From: Hippasteria phrygiana
Taxonomy: Eukaryota > Echinodermata > Asteroidea > Valvatida > Goniasteridae
Direction: 5' to 3'
Assembly (NCBI GenBank): GCA_037893225.1
Contig: JAZGUH010000259.1
Location: 372,001 to 436,000 of the forward strand
DNA length: 64,000 nt
The notes below the pieces were generated by a model, which searched no databases, was not told where the DNA came from, and saw only the letters and a program-made list of their open reading frames with translations. A program made the translations under genes and the position numbers. Every line of letters begins with the position of its first letter. Within the stretch, counting starts at the first letter, position 1. This document shows, one piece after another, positions 45,401-52,130 of the stretch.

Positions 45401-47950
45401 ACACAGCTTTTCATTTGAATTCATATCAACTTTTGATATCTTGTGGGATATGAAACTCCTGATGCTTTGCCATAATTTTTTTATTATATTTTGAGAAAAG
45501 CACCTGTAAATCTGACTGTGATTGATAATGACCTGATTTACCTCAAAAATCACAGTACACGTACGGCCTTGAATCAAAGCATGCTGTGTAATGGATTAGC
45601 AAACAGCATATCACTGAGCTATCTTGCCTATTTGTGACTATTTGTTTTGTAAAAGAAATTTGAACCAATTCCACATATGACGTGCATATGTGTTTACAAA
45701 TTGATGTGTGTGCTGATAAGACTAGTGATATGAGTTACTGAGGGGCAAAGGTTGTGTGAATCATTAAAGACTGTTTGAGTTTTAAAAGAAGGGTTGCTTT
45801 TATAAACAAGTGTAAAGTAATTAAAGTTGAAATTTTTAAAGTGCTTTCAATAAGTTTTAGCAAGAGAGTAAAGGAAGTATTGTGCCCTGGGGGAAACAAA
45901 TGAGATAATGTAGCTGTTATATTTGTACTTCCAACTAGAATATCATGACATAGGCGAATCCCGAATTGACAAAAATAGCACTAATCTGCACACTTCTGGG
46001 TTGGAAAGTGAGGCTCTTAGTACGGAGTATTAACAACTGAACGTGCGCTGTGCTGCAATGGATGGCGTGATTCATTCATGCATGAATGAATTTGTTGAAT
46101 AGCACTTTTTAAATTTTTTTTTTTTTAATTATTATTTTTATAGTATTATTATTATTATTATTTTTTTAATATTTTTTATTACAATTGTTTAGATTGTTTT
46201 TTAGGGCAGGACGAACTTTTTGGTTTTAGGAATTTGTTTTCCTCCTCAGCTTTGCCTTCTCCACATTTTTTTGTTTTTGTTGTTGAGATTTTGTATACAT
46301 GTATTGCTCAATATTTTTAATGTAATTTTGTATACAACATGTATTTTGAATTGTGGAGTAAAATAAATAATAATAATAATAATAAAATCCTCGCTTTCAA
46401 CCCAGAAGTCCACAGACGGGGCATATGTAAAATTCACGTATTGCTTGTTGGAACTGAAACTTTTGAATGACAGATAATTTTACTGAGATTGTTGATTCTT
46501 TCCCCCCCCCCCCCCATTGTTGGTAATCAGTTTAGTTGATGCTTAGAAACCTTGCCTGAATACTTGGATTTTGATAAAAGTATAGACAAAAAAGATTACT
46601 TTCCAAATGTTGTTGACATATATATGGGTTGTAGCAGGGATCAAAATATCCACTGGACCGCTGGACCGAGTCCAGTGATTTGAGCATTGGTCTAGTGAAC
46701 TCTTGACCGAACTAGTCCAGTGGTCTAGTAATTTTTTTTCATAAACTGCGTGAAATGCTATCACTAAAGTCCATTTTTTTCTAAATCTGGTAACATTTCT
46801 GGAATTTCCATTTTTAGTTTTGAGGCAGGGAGTTTCAATCAAAACAGCATTTCTAACCCCTCCCCCAACAAGGTTAGCAAAGGGGAAAAATTGAAACGGC
46901 ACACTCATTCAAAACACTGTGTGTTATTATTTTTACCATTGGTTTTGTGAAATACCTTCCGGTCTAGTACATTTTTTTGTGCTACAAGCCCAGCTGTCTA
47001 GTAGATTTTTACCTGAAATTCAACCCCTAGTTGTTCTGGTGTCCGATTCGCATCTCCCAAATTTGTGTTCCAACCCAACACAATAGTTACCTTTTGAGTT
47101 AAACATGAATTATGTAGTGGAAATCAATATGAACTGTCAAGGTTTTCACCCACATAGGGCCCTAATGTCTGTATTTATCAGGATGTCAAACTGAGTGTGT
47201 TGTTCATAGTGCAAGCCAAAACAAAAACTAAAAAAACAAACAAAAAAACCCCACAAAAGTTCTTAAAAAGGCAAAAAGGGCAAAACATTTCTTTAATACT
47301 CATTTTGTATTATTTGGTCACATCGGATTATTTGAATCGGCTTCCTTTTTCTTTGAATTTTCAAAGTGAACATAGAAAACTGGCAGGAGCGGGATTCGAA
47401 CCTGCGACCTCCGGGTTACCGTACCGGCGCTCTACCAACTGAGCTATCTTGCCCAATGTTGGCGGTCTCCCATATTGTCAGTATCTTTGTTCGGGTGGGC
47501 GCTAGTCAGAAGTCATAAACCCAGAATGCCGTATAGCCAGGGATCACGCCCAACTTTATGATACAACCTGGTAATAGTGACATTGTGGGGATCACTCAAT
47601 GAGGATACGACTTTTTAACTCTTTGAAATGTATTCAAATTACAATGTACCTAGTCTGTTTCCCGTGTGGTTTGTTTGACGATATCCTTTTTATTCTGTTT
47701 TACATTTACAGAAAGAATAACTCACTTTTACTTAATTTTTGTTGTTGTTTTCAGTTATCATGGGGAAAATTTGTCAATTCCGAGCACACCCATCAACAGT
47801 ACTCCACATGTGGGCTACGGGACGATAATCCGCAGCAGTAGTTACCCCACAGGCTATGGTATACCGGGAACCACACCACCCATGCTATTTGCTGGTATCC
47901 CGGGGAGTGTCTCCATCAGAGGCTACAAAGACAGTGAGGGGCCGGAATGA
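11292..47950 (+). CDS. GPR137: GPR137-family seven-transmembrane protein, complete gene, six exons
   Basis: Joining 11292..11669, 21894..22169, 24749..24886, 29316..29444, 43735..43859 and 47755..47950 gives 413 codons plus stop with canonical GT/AG borders throughout. The first four junctions are phase 0 and the last is phase 2. Seven hydrophobic segments fall at about residues 29-58, 65-86, 98-125, 148-169, 183-203, 223-248 and 276-299, and the C-terminal tail is hydrophilic. Family hallmarks seen are FLFLCLIWAGIR in TM2, FCFPVCLQF in TM3, INVSDQ before TM7, WEFLPT in TM7 and the tail motif YFFDNPRRYDSDDDL (322-336). Sequons occur at N89 and N260. Human GPR137 and GPR137B are about 400-417 residues, so the length fits. 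Known for the family: it is not a classical ligand-activated GPCR, it resides in lysosomal membranes, and GPR137B promotes Rag/mTORC1 recruitment to lysosomes. Which vertebrate paralogue (GPR137, B or C) it matches best cannot be settled by eye; a pre-duplication single-copy gene is likely. Confidence 0.93.
11788..11954 (+). repeat. 17-bp minisatellite next to exon 1
   Basis: About ten near-identical copies of GACAACTCGACCGTTGA begin about 120 bp after the exon 1 donor. Because the unit is not a multiple of three, all frames stay open across it and mimic repetitive proteins. Degenerate, partly inverted relatives (GTTGTCTCAACGGATGAC) appear at 13300..13410. Confidence 0.92.
12698..12957. mobile_element. 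Harbinger-like MITE, copy 1
   Basis: The ends ACCAGTTCGCGTCGG and CACGTGAACTGGT are inverted repeats flanked by TTA on both sides, as for PIF/Harbinger insertions. A second copy lies at about 40937..41198 (same strand, high identity over 260 bp), and a one-ended fragment at 61977..62050. Confidence 0.7.
13404..13815. mobile_element. Non-autonomous hAT element with TAGGGCTG termini
   Basis: TAGGGCTGTCC...ACAGCCCTA termini are flanked by a perfect 8-bp direct repeat, GTCTCAAT (13396..13403 and 13816..13823). AT-rich TCGAATATTCGAA palindromes lie inside each end. A truncated relative with a rearranged interior lies inverted at about 15537..15998, and a third, diverged relative lies at about 18172..18715. 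Confidence 0.88.
14358..15031. mobile_element. MITE with CTGTAGTCGAGTCC termini, expanded copy
   Basis: The inverted ends CTGTAGTCGAGTCC and GGACTCGACTACAG bracket a body shared with 51907..52130 and 59199..59420 (GACAAAGGAATGCCTTTGTC, GATTGGAATTAGGACTGGAG). The other copies are about 222-224 bp. This copy is 674 bp because its right subterminal repeat has expanded into a minisatellite. Confidence 0.85.
14622..15015 (+). repeat. 11-bp minisatellite, about 35 perfect units
   Basis: Uninterrupted copies of GGACTTGCGGT follow a run of variant units (GGACTTGTGAT, GGACTTGCAGG) at 14490..14621. Because 11 is not a multiple of three, several frames on both strands are open for 140-260 codons and encode repeats such as VDLRWTCGGLA or VHRKSTASPPQ. 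These are artefacts, not proteins. Confidence 0.96.
15105..15182 (+). repeat. 20-bp tandem repeat, four units
   Basis: TTCTGAGCATGCATTCGTAG and variants occur four times in a row, immediately after the expanded MITE. Confidence 0.8.
15537..15998 (-). mobile_element. Truncated relative of the TAGGGCTG hAT MITE
   Basis: Positions 15537..15600 are the reverse complement of 13545..13605 (GCGGCATTTGACACTGCTAA). The far end, TATTCGGACAGCCCTA at 15979..15994, matches the element terminus. Between them are tandem GATTTTGATGGATTCAGGAT-type units (about 15640..15840). Confidence 0.6.
16145..17205. other. GC-richer block in intron 1, possibly an old element
   Basis: This block is richer in GC and CpG than its surroundings, including CCGGCCGGCCGG near 16980 that is mirrored near 41430. 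The borders, TTTAAAGGAGAATTCCAGGC and GGGTGGACTTTCCCTTTAA, are loosely inverted. A 164-codon open frame (16506..17000) shows no domain. I would not call a gene here. Confidence 0.3.
17489..17886. mobile_element. Harbinger-like MITE with AGGGCCGGTCACACTGG termini
   Basis: The termini AGGGCCGGTCACACTGG and CCAGTGTGACCGGCCCT are perfect inverted repeats flanked by TAA on both sides. CGTTATCG/CGATAACG words continue the symmetry inward. A second MITE (17606..17826) is nested inside. Confidence 0.85.
17606..17826. mobile_element. piggyBac-type MITE, copy 1 (nested)
   Basis: The termini CCCCTTGCGTACGG and TTCAAGGGG are flanked by TTAA on both sides (17602..17605 and 17827..17830), the target duplicated by piggyBac transposases. 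It is inserted in the MITE at 17489..17886. Confidence 0.78.
19466..20170. mobile_element. MITE family with AGTGTACA termini, copy A
   Basis: The ends AGTGTACATTATTGGTCATT and ATTACCAATCGCATACACTA are inverted. The subterminal words GGATTTGGGGGTTAGTATTT and GACAGCACACCTGGTGCCAT are shared with 52675..53102, 57640..57745 (partial, inverted), 60470..60895 (inverted) and 62870..63523. Confidence 0.78.
19737..19945. mobile_element. piggyBac-type MITE, copy 2 (nested, with matching empty site)
   Basis: CCCCTTGGGCACGG...CCGTACGCAAAGGG is flanked by TTAA on both sides (19733..19736 and 19946..19949). The related host element at 62870..63523 lacks this insert and shows a single TTAA at 63260..63263 in the same context (CGGATTG-TTAA-CTCATTTTAG), so the boundaries are supported by an empty site. 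Confidence 0.85.
21220..21358. mobile_element. piggyBac-type MITE, copy 3
   Basis: CCCCTTGCGTATGGG...GGCCGCAAGGGG has TTAA on the left and the decayed TCAA on the right. The interior (GTCAACTGGCCAGGTGGCAA) matches copy 1 in inverse orientation. Confidence 0.72.
21894..22169 (+). CDS. GPR137: GPR137 exon 2 (TM4-TM5)
   Basis: The exon encodes residues 127-218, preceded by ccacaacccag and followed by gtgagt, phase 0 at both ends. It opens with VLFKLKARIKPQNYKR, matching the basic loop after TM3 (VIFKAK... in vertebrates), then carries TM4 and TM5. It ends in LSRMHFVGSVLLEAR, which corresponds to the vertebrate KISKMSLANIYLESK segment. A symmetrical 92-codon exon such as this could be skipped without a frameshift, but skipping would remove two membrane spans. 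Confidence 0.93.
22204..22776. mobile_element. hAT-like element with GGGGTGTGCAT termini
   Basis: TAGGGGTGTGCAT and ATGCACACCCCA termini are flanked by ATAAGATT on the left and ATATGATT on the right (7 of 8 identical). It begins 34 bp after the exon 2 donor. A fragment of one end occurs at 28365..28440. Confidence 0.72.
22812..23046. mobile_element. Palindromic MITE of about 235 bp
   Basis: The two halves are inverted repeats of about 90 bp: GGTAAAGATATGCGGTAG...GAACCGGGGGAAACTCC against GGGGAACTC/CCCGGTTCTG...GCTACCGTAAATCTTTATC. RNA from it would fold into a long imperfect hairpin. Confidence 0.7.
23385..24183 (-). pseudogene. LINE reverse-transcriptase fragment, frameshifted
   Basis: The - strand frame from about 24183 reads KVENMFRTNDTKSAWQGLQI...AKDLNVF, the linker before the fingers of CR1/Jockey-type reverse transcriptases. 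It then shifts frame in a T/A run near 24045 and continues FYCRFDTTDFS...NSHKAVGPDGVSSKVLK, LWKLSTIVPVPK, LRPIALTSVPMKCLE, MQFAYRPKRSVEDAV and FVDFSSALNNTI (motif A region, with Leu for the usual Phe). The YADD-containing motif C and everything beyond are missing. It is a dead fragment in GPR137 intron 2, antisense to the gene. Confidence 0.88.
24598..24690 (-). repeat. tRNA-derived SINE head (degenerate)
   Basis: On the - strand, TTGGCTGGTTGAGCACC (A-box-like) is followed about 30 bp later by GGTTCAAATCCTGCC (a near-consensus B box). The acceptor and anticodon arms do not pair well enough for a working tRNA. It lies about 60 bp upstream of GPR137 exon 3. Confidence 0.55.
24749..24886 (+). 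CDS. GPR137: GPR137 exon 3 (TM6 and lumenal loop)
   Basis: The exon encodes residues 219-264 between tttgctag and gtaaaa, phase 0 at both ends. It reads GATMCQTSAACVFIILLYLS then RAVYNV, matching the vertebrate [20 protein letters not shown]/RACYN block, and ends NWINVSDQ, matching DWYNVSDQ. The NVS sequon (N260) is retained. The correct frame differs from the only longer open frame through this position. Confidence 0.92.
24966..25080 (+). repeat. 10-bp minisatellite, about 12 units
   Basis: AAATCCAACA is repeated in perfect register. Scattered degenerate relatives (GTTGGATTTTGTTGG and similar, mostly inverted) continue through intron 3 to about 27115. Confidence 0.95.
25847..26952. mobile_element. 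Probable hAT-like element, non-coding
   Basis: AGGGCTCAACCTGA and the inverse of CTGAGGTCGAGCCC form short inverted ends. TGGAATTC (25839..25846) and TGGAATTG (26953..26960) flank it as a 7-of-8 direct repeat. ACTCGCC/GGCGAC and CGGACTAC words mirror one another inside. There is no transposase domain. Confidence 0.6.
29216..29350 (+). repeat. 82-bp tandem duplication covering the exon 4 acceptor
   Basis: TTCAATTACAG followed by GCTGATATGATCAAGACACT...CTTCGGTA occurs at 29223..29268 and again, identically, at 29305..29350. A (GATT)n microsatellite lies between the two copies and before the first. Confidence 0.95.
29316..29444 (+). CDS. GPR137: GPR137 exon 4 (TM7)
   Basis: The exon encodes residues 265-307, phase 0 at both ends, with acceptor ttcaattacag and donor gtgagt. 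It reads ADMIKTLKGLRYLSFSIVLF followed by IWEFLPTFIVVVFFRVRK, equivalent to the vertebrate [25 protein letters not shown]. The acceptor and the first 35 bases of the exon are present a second time 82 bp upstream (29234..29268). Only the downstream copy gives an open frame through the exon. Confidence 0.92.
29500..29700 (+). mobile_element. MITE fragment related to 49226..49468
   Basis: About 200 bp, including ATTCAGGACACATTCTTCAA and GATGGGAAATTACACA, is shared with 49226..49468. The right end is cut off by a second MITE end (GGCCGGTTCATACTCGG) at 29702. Confidence 0.7.
30896..32345 (-). repeat. TGACGTCA satellite, array A (inverse orientation)
   Basis: Two full units and one partial unit of about 600 bp begin near 30901, 31507 and 32104 (AGCCATATCTCATCAACAGA). 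Each carries paired TGATGACGTCATC/GTGACGTCATGATGACGTCA clusters. The segment CATATAAGGGTAGGTCCGAT is the reverse complement of a segment found in every unit of array D (36880..39300), so the two arrays are inverted relative to each other. Confidence 0.85.
33320..33935 (+). repeat. TGACGTCA satellite, array B1 (units of about 145 bp)
   Basis: Four to five units share CCCTTTAAGATGACGTCA, CATGTGATGACGTCATCAT and ACTTAATCGGACTTGTACTT. The downstream array B2 (34970..35740) is a duplicate with rearranged unit order. Confidence 0.88.
33945..34800 (+). repeat. Satellite unit C1 ending in an A-rich tail
   Basis: From GTGAGCAGTTGGGGTAAGTG through AGACATACCAAAGCTATAAC to GGGCATTTGGCTGAAAAAG plus an A run. 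It is repeated at about 35905..36770 (unit C2) with over 95% identity by eye; shorter versions of the same tail end occur at 38110..38280 and 39250..39445. Confidence 0.88.
34970..35740 (+). repeat. TGACGTCA satellite, array B2
   Basis: This array has the same 145-bp units as 33320..33935. Its first part and flank (34803..35109) duplicate 33168..33474 almost base for base, offset 1635 bp. Confidence 0.88.
35905..36770 (+). repeat. Satellite unit C2 ending in an A-rich tail
   Basis: This is a near-identical duplicate of 33945..34800. The A-rich end is longer and broken by G (AAAAAAAAAAG blocks), which makes poly-lysine frames (…GIWLKKKK…) that are not genes. Confidence 0.88.
36880..39300 (+). 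repeat. TGACGTCA satellite, array D (units of about 290 bp)
   Basis: About six units share ATCTACCTACCCACCAATTT, CATGACGATCGGACCTATCC, TAGGGCATATCTTTGAGACA and AAAAATCACGTGATGACGTC. Each unit has two ATGACGTCATCATGACGTCA clusters; at least 15 exact TGACGTCA sites fall between 37340 and 39260. Confidence 0.9.
39400..39560 (+). repeat. A-rich tail and small duplicated hairpin
   Basis: After A/G runs, CTTAACGAAAACAAGGGCTG occurs twice (39443.. and 39509..). Each is followed by a GGCTGTTTTGGAAAAGTTTC...CAAAACAGCC or GGCTGTTTCGG...CCGAAACAGCC hairpin. The substitution in the second copy is compensated on both arms. Confidence 0.75.
39860..40415 (-). pseudogene. LINE ORF2 C-terminal fragment
   Basis: The - strand frame reads IKLLGIFIQADLTWNTHIAS, MIKRANSRLFVLRCLKHY, TTFVRPVVEYAAAVWSGSLT, SLERIQKRAGRIILGG and LESRRHQLCLSFANSM. 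This is the standard region after the reverse transcriptase in CR1/Jockey-type LINEs, from 'GV.ID..LtW..Hi' to 'R....C..fA'. The reverse transcriptase and endonuclease are absent. It lies in GPR137 intron 4, antisense to the gene. Confidence 0.88.
40645..40783. repeat. Near-perfect palindrome with arms of about 65 bp and no loop
   Basis: AATATTTACTGCTTCG...ACTAGCCTCCCGAGGTGATC...AGCATTCTATTT is mirrored by AAATAGAATGCT...GATCACCGAGGGAGGCTAGT...AAGCAGTAAATATT, with the centre at about 40711. It could be a foldback element. Confidence 0.88.
40937..41198. mobile_element. Harbinger-like MITE, copy 2
   Basis: This is nearly the same 260-bp sequence as 12698..12957 (shared GATATCAGGGTGTTCTGCCT-type core: AATATCAGGGTGTTCTGCC). 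The left end has decayed to ACCTAGCTCGAGTCGG and the right end, ACGTGAACTGGTT, is intact. Confidence 0.7.
42139..43384. mobile_element. Element of about 1.25 kb with AGGGGCCATTCAA termini
   Basis: AGGGGCCATTCAAAATGTTC and AACATTGAAAATGTTGAATG+GCCCCT are inverted ends whose symmetry extends about 70 bp (GGGTGGGTGGGTC against GAGTGGGTGG is part of it). The interior has no transposase that I can recognise. It lies in GPR137 intron 4, about 350 bp before exon 5. Confidence 0.65.
43735..43859 (+). CDS. GPR137: GPR137 exon 5 (cytosolic tail, DNPRRYDSDDDL motif)
   Basis: The exon encodes residues 308-348 plus two bases of codon 349 and ends at a gtaagt donor. It carries the most conserved part of the tail, SRAYFFDNPRRYDSDDDL, nearly identical to vertebrate GPR137B. 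The acceptor is a CAGCAG tandem, so use of the first AG would add one in-frame glutamine (43732..43734). Confidence 0.92.
43918..44155 (+). repeat. tRNA-derived repeat, decayed copy, inverted partner of 47382..47612
   Basis: The body TGATCCCTGGCTATACGGCA is followed by a damaged tRNA-like stretch ending GGTTCAAATCCCACTCCTGC. The A-box arm has lost its consensus. Confidence 0.68.
44160..46620. other. GPR137 intron 5 interior
   Basis: Positions 44310..44465 are a repeat also found at 61490..61660 (TTATCCTCTATTTAGATCTG, CCAACCCCACCACC). Small hairpins occur near 45115..45150 (GCCATTCGTAAAATGCAGAATGGC). Positions 46120..46400 are low-complexity TTA/AAT tracts. No exon is seen. Confidence 0.45.
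47382..47612 (-). repeat. tRNA-derived repeat, well-preserved copy
   Basis: On the - strand about 47455..47383 reads as a tRNA-like fold: D-arm GCTCAGTTGGTAGAGC, T-arm GCAGGTTCGAATCCCGC, and an acceptor stem pairing at 6 of 7 positions. The anticodon loop ACGGTAA lacks the invariant U33, so a functional tRNA is unlikely. About 150 bp of shared body precedes it (GTGATCCCTGGCTATACGGC). The inverted partner is at 43918..44155. Confidence 0.7.
47755..47950 (+). CDS. GPR137: GPR137 exon 6 (C-terminus and stop)
   Basis: The acceptor is gttgttttcag, and the frame is fixed by the two bases carried over from exon 5 (GA+T = Asp349). It encodes a Ser/Pro/Gly/Thr-rich tail (YHGENLSIPSTPINSTPHVG, then YGTIIRSSSYPTGYGIPG, ending KDSEGPE) and stops at TGA 47948..47950. 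The tail shows no strong similarity to the vertebrate C-termini, as expected for a poorly conserved cytosolic end. Confidence 0.88.
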
Positions 47951-49225
47951 TAAGCTGGATTATTGCTCCCTCTGGAAAAGGAATGTCCCATGAATTTTTC
48001 AACCGGGGTCCTGAATGATGTAGCAACCCTTCTCTTCCATCGGGCCCACTGATCTCCCTGTAAACAAATCTGGATAGTTTGCCATTACACACTGTACAAA
48101 CTAAAGCCAGCCGCCGCCATGTTACCACTCCCATCGTATGTTGGCGTATCATATCACTCAGTACAGTCATTAACTGTAAATATGGCAGGTGTACATGATA
48201 AACACCAATGGCTGCCATTGTGTCAATCCGCCATATTGACGGTTTTCTGCAGAGCATGCCCTCATCTGTAGGTATTCCGTATCCACGACCGATTAATTTG
48301 TCAGCCACTAGTCAGATAAGCAGGTTACCTAGAACTTATTTTGTGCATAGGCTATCATGTAACACTGACCAATGCATGGCAAATGGAGTTCTTAAAAATG
48401 GTAACCTACACAAAATAATATTAGTCCCTTCCCCTCAAAAAGGGGAAAAAATGTTAGTGTTAAAATGTGTTTGTTACAGACGATGTGCTGATGGAAATCA
48501 AGCACTGAAAGTTGAACAAAACACTCAAAATGCCGCTGACACGTATCCATGGTATCCCAGGTCAGGCCATGTCAAGTTGTCATTGTTGAATATTTGCAAA
48601 CGACACTTTCGGAAGCATGAAACGGAGCATGCGATGGGGGCTGGGCGCTGAATGTTCACTGTTCCATCCAGCATGCAGTTGCACGAACTACGACACGACC
48701 AGACGGCATGAGCTGGCCTTTAAATCTTCGAACGTATGATTCATTCAGGTCATGTCGTTGTACGCGTGCATACGGCTGCGGGAGGCAAGTTCCATGCATG
48801 CACGCTATACGCATGAATATTCGTAACAACATTTTGACGTCATTAGCAAACAGTGCTATACTCCTTAAGTATTGTGAATCATGTCTTTATAAATAGGTTG
48901 CAGGTACACATGAAAGATATCTCTTTTTTGAAGAAGGGTTGAATTGGCTCTGAAAAGAGCTTGATGCTGAGATAAGGTCTCAATGTTTTTGAACACTGCA
49001 CTTTGTTCATCTTCACGAGAGATTCATTCTGTTGTATCTGATCCTACACATATATTTACTGTGGTTATCAGCTTTCTACGTTGTTTACACTTATCTTAAA
49101 GCCCCCAGCTTCTGTTTTTTTGTCATTAAGTGCAATAGTATAAGTGAAGCCACTTTTTTGCATCAAGAAAGATATCTTTCTGTCAAGAATGGACTCTGGT
49201 GCTAGAATTTGTTCAAATGAGATAA

Positions 49226-49468
49226 GGGTCATTCTATAAATTCTGTGTCCAATTTTGGTGTCCCTGTTACATCTATCTGATTTTGCAATTCAGGACACAT
49301 TCTTTAATGCCTTCCAAGAGTGATTGTGTAAAGCAAAGTACCTGCCAAACAAGTAAAAAATAGTCTGAAGTCAATTTTAATTATACTTGATGGGAAATTA
49401 CACAGGTTAGGTGTAACAGAGACACCAACAAATTTCACACTTTTGGACCCCAATTTATGGAATGACCC
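49226..49468. mobile_element. MITE with GGGTCATTCTATAAATT termini
   Basis: GGGTCATTCTATAAATTCTG and AATTTATGGAATGACCC are inverted ends of a 243-bp element that lies in the probable GPR137 3' UTR. Confidence 0.78.
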
Positions 49469-50515
49469 ATAACTCTATTCAGAGTCGTAATCAAGTCGGA
49501 TCATTTGTCAATCACAAGTCAAATCACAAGTCAATCACAAAACAGATCGGAATGAACAATGACCAAGGAATGCTTTTGTCACAGTCAGGAGTGAGATTAC
49601 TCGGGATTTTTCCTGATCTGAGGAATGTTGGTGAGTTGTCTTCTAGATTTCCGGAAGATTTTTTGGTCCTGAAATTGTTTTTATCATTCCAAAATGATCT
49701 CTGCAACCTGAAACGGTCTTCGTTTTGTTGGAATGACCCTGGTGTTTGCAATTTTGAACTGTTCATTTGGTAGAAAATTACATTTTCTTGTCCATGTTTT
49801 TTTCAGCAATGTCATACAAATAAAATTCCTCTGAATGGTTCGTGGATTTGTTCATTTGCCTTAAATCTCACCCCTGCGCAGTTCGTTCGAATAACTTGTG
49901 ACTTGGTGTGACACCAGACTTGCGTTATGACTTGTGACTGACTTATGTTTACAGAATGCTTTCGGAAGTATCAACAAGAATTAACAAAACTTGACAATGA
50001 AACAATGCAAGAATGGAATTGTCACCTCTGTAATTCACAGTTGTGGTGAACGTCCGATTGTACAAAAAAATAAGCAAAAAAAATATGATGGAATGAAAAT
50101 AACTTTGTGCATGAGAGGCTTGCGTGATTAAGCTGTATTGATTTACGTTCTACGCTTCTGTACAAGGGGATCGTGTTGTATGTTTTGTTTTTTTACATTC
50201 ATTTTGTCAACAGTTTGTCTTCATATCATTGCCGTGTGCTTATTTTTTGTATTTTCTGTTCAATGTAAAAGTTTCTTAAACTTTTAGGATGAGATATTTT
50301 CAAGATTGAATTTTGTTATCTGTAAACGTACCCGAATGTTTCTAGTCGCAGTACACTTCTTAACCATCCAGTACTACACATTAATGACTAACCGTATTTG
50401 GAATATTCAAACTACTGTCGAGGCTTTCCTGAAAGTTAAGAATTAGTTTCTTGTATCTCATGTGTTAATGACTAAATGATTGATGACATATTGTGTGCAA
50501 GCTGTCCCATATTGA

Positions 50516-50521
50516 AATAAA
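50516..50521 (+). promoter_or_regulatory. Candidate poly(A) signal for GPR137
   Basis: An AATAAA hexamer lies about 2.57 kb after the stop codon, at the end of non-repetitive AT-rich sequence. An alternative hexamer lies at 49819..49824. Confidence 0.35.
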
Positions 50522-50540
50522 CTATCCCAATGTAACCGCC

Positions 50541-51850
50541 ACGTATTTTAATCTAAATCCTCACATGTATTTTTTTTTCCAGATTGAAAGTATTTGAATG
50601 TACAAAAACAAACCTATATCTGAAACATACATGTCGCAGTTTCATTATGATAATAAATGCATACGTACATGTACATGCTATTTATTATTACGCTCGTTAA
50701 GAAAACTACCTTTTGAAATTACAGATGCTGAGGGCTTCAACTAAAACTGGTTATGTCCAAAATCCAGCATTTTGAGAAAAATGAGTTTCAAAGTTCGAAT
50801 CTTTCTGGAAAATCATAACCTCCAAACAACAATCATCTTCCAAATTTCTGTAACCAATATTTTGTAAAGGATTATCGTTGGGGCTTTACACTCCTTCCTG
50901 CCCTGGGTTGGTCAAAAACTAAATGCTGGACATAATGGAGTATCGAAGTCTGACGTCAGTTGGCACGACAACTGGCTCCAAACAAATGAAGATTTTGACT
51001 GTTCCTTTAACAGCCAGTCATGCAAACACATTGACACAAAATAACAAAAGTATTCTGGTTCCAAACATTGCATTGATGTCATCACTTGGTACTCTAGTTA
51101 TCAGCCCAAAGTACACATACACAGTTCTGGTTTTACGTACTCGTTATATATCGGTTCTTGTTTACTTCTCATCCAGTTCTCGGCAAAAAATATTTAGGCA
51201 AAGTAAACGAAAAACATGTTTATCCTCCTTGCCTGCTTCCTTTTTAGCAGCGACATTCGTTTTAATGGCCGCTTCCTTTTTAGTGGCCAAATTCTTTTCA
51301 TTGGCCGCATTCGTGTTTTTTCCTTTTCTCAACAAAATCTGTTGAAATTCAAAAGAGGGGAAAATGCCTTCCAGTTGATTGATTTTTTTGGTCTTTTGAA
51401 TCGATTCGGTGGTTTCCACCACTGATCTCTATGTAAACTGGATAGCGCATTGGCTGTTCAAGTTTAAGCCACCGACTGCCATATTAACACTCCCAATTCA
51501 ATAGGTTTGTCAACCTTGCCCACAGGGTCTACCTTCACCCTCGTTCTCCTTACATAGAGATCAGTGGTAAAATGGGAGTGCTAATATGACAGCTACCAGC
51601 TTCAGGTACCCATACTGTGCGCAATGGTCAATGAGCTATCCAGTTTCAGTGCTTTCCACTGATGGCGGAGGCCATCTTAAAAGAAAGGAGGCCACCATCT
51701 TGGAACATATTTTATAATACAGCATGTTCTAAAAATAGAAGTGAAAAAGAGTAACTTTTTTGTTGGCCTTAATTGAAAGGGTTTATTTACTGTAGATGCT
51801 GTCGGCCATATTTGAATGTAAATCACCCTCGACCAATAATTGATCTAAAT
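50541..51850. repeat. Repeat-bearing intergenic DNA downstream of GPR137
   Basis: Positions 51411..51503 (CCACTGATCTCTATGTAAAC) and 51551..51648 (ACATAGAGATCAGTGGTAAA) are inverted copies of the repeat also found at 48045..48170. The open frame at 50923..51345 has no recognisable domain. Confidence 0.5.
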
Positions 51851-51906
51851 CGGAACATATAAACATATAAACATCCCCGTTCGGGATATTTACTTATTAA
51901 CAGAGT

Positions 51907-52130
51907 TGTACTCGAGTCCCTGCAAGTTATTTCACAAGTCCTTTGGCAAGTCCAGTCAGAAATCCTTTCATAAAGCTGGTCACAAGTAACTGGATGAACA
52001 ATGACAAAGGAATGCCTTTGTCAAAGCTCATTTGAATAGCTTGCGATTGGAATTAGGACTGGAGGGCTTGTGATTGACTTGTGATGGACTTGCGGGGACT
52101 TGCAGGGACTTGTGATGGACTCGACTACAG
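51907..52130. mobile_element. MITE with GTCGAGTCC termini, compact copy
   Basis: This copy has the same body as 14358..14530, with only four variant 11-bp units (GGACTTGTGAT, GGACTTGCGGG, GGACTTGCAGG) before the terminal GGACTCGACTACAG. Confidence 0.8.

Larger units (their letters stand above)
47951..50540 (+). other. Probable GPR137 3' UTR
   Basis: There is no further coding signal downstream of the stop until repeats at about 50.6 kb. AATAAA hexamers occur at 49819..49824 and 50516..50521, and the later one is the likelier end. The stretch contains one copy of a CCACTGATCTC repeat (about 48045..48170, also at 51411..51648) and a complete MITE (49226..49468), so if transcribed these are exonised repeats. 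The boundary is an inference; RNA reads would settle it. Confidence 0.35.

Noticed and set aside
47383..47455. Functional tRNA gene on the - strand
   Set aside because: The fold is good, but the anticodon loop lacks U33, the T-arm has a mismatch, and the sequence is embedded in a dispersed repeat with a decayed sister copy.
48208..48651. 147-codon + strand frame after the GPR137 stop
   Set aside because: It lies in the probable 3' UTR, overlaps a dispersed repeat and has no recognisable domain.
50923..51345. 140-codon + strand frame downstream of GPR137
   Set aside because: It shows no domain, has low-complexity Ala/Phe/Leu-rich segments and overlaps repeats on both sides.
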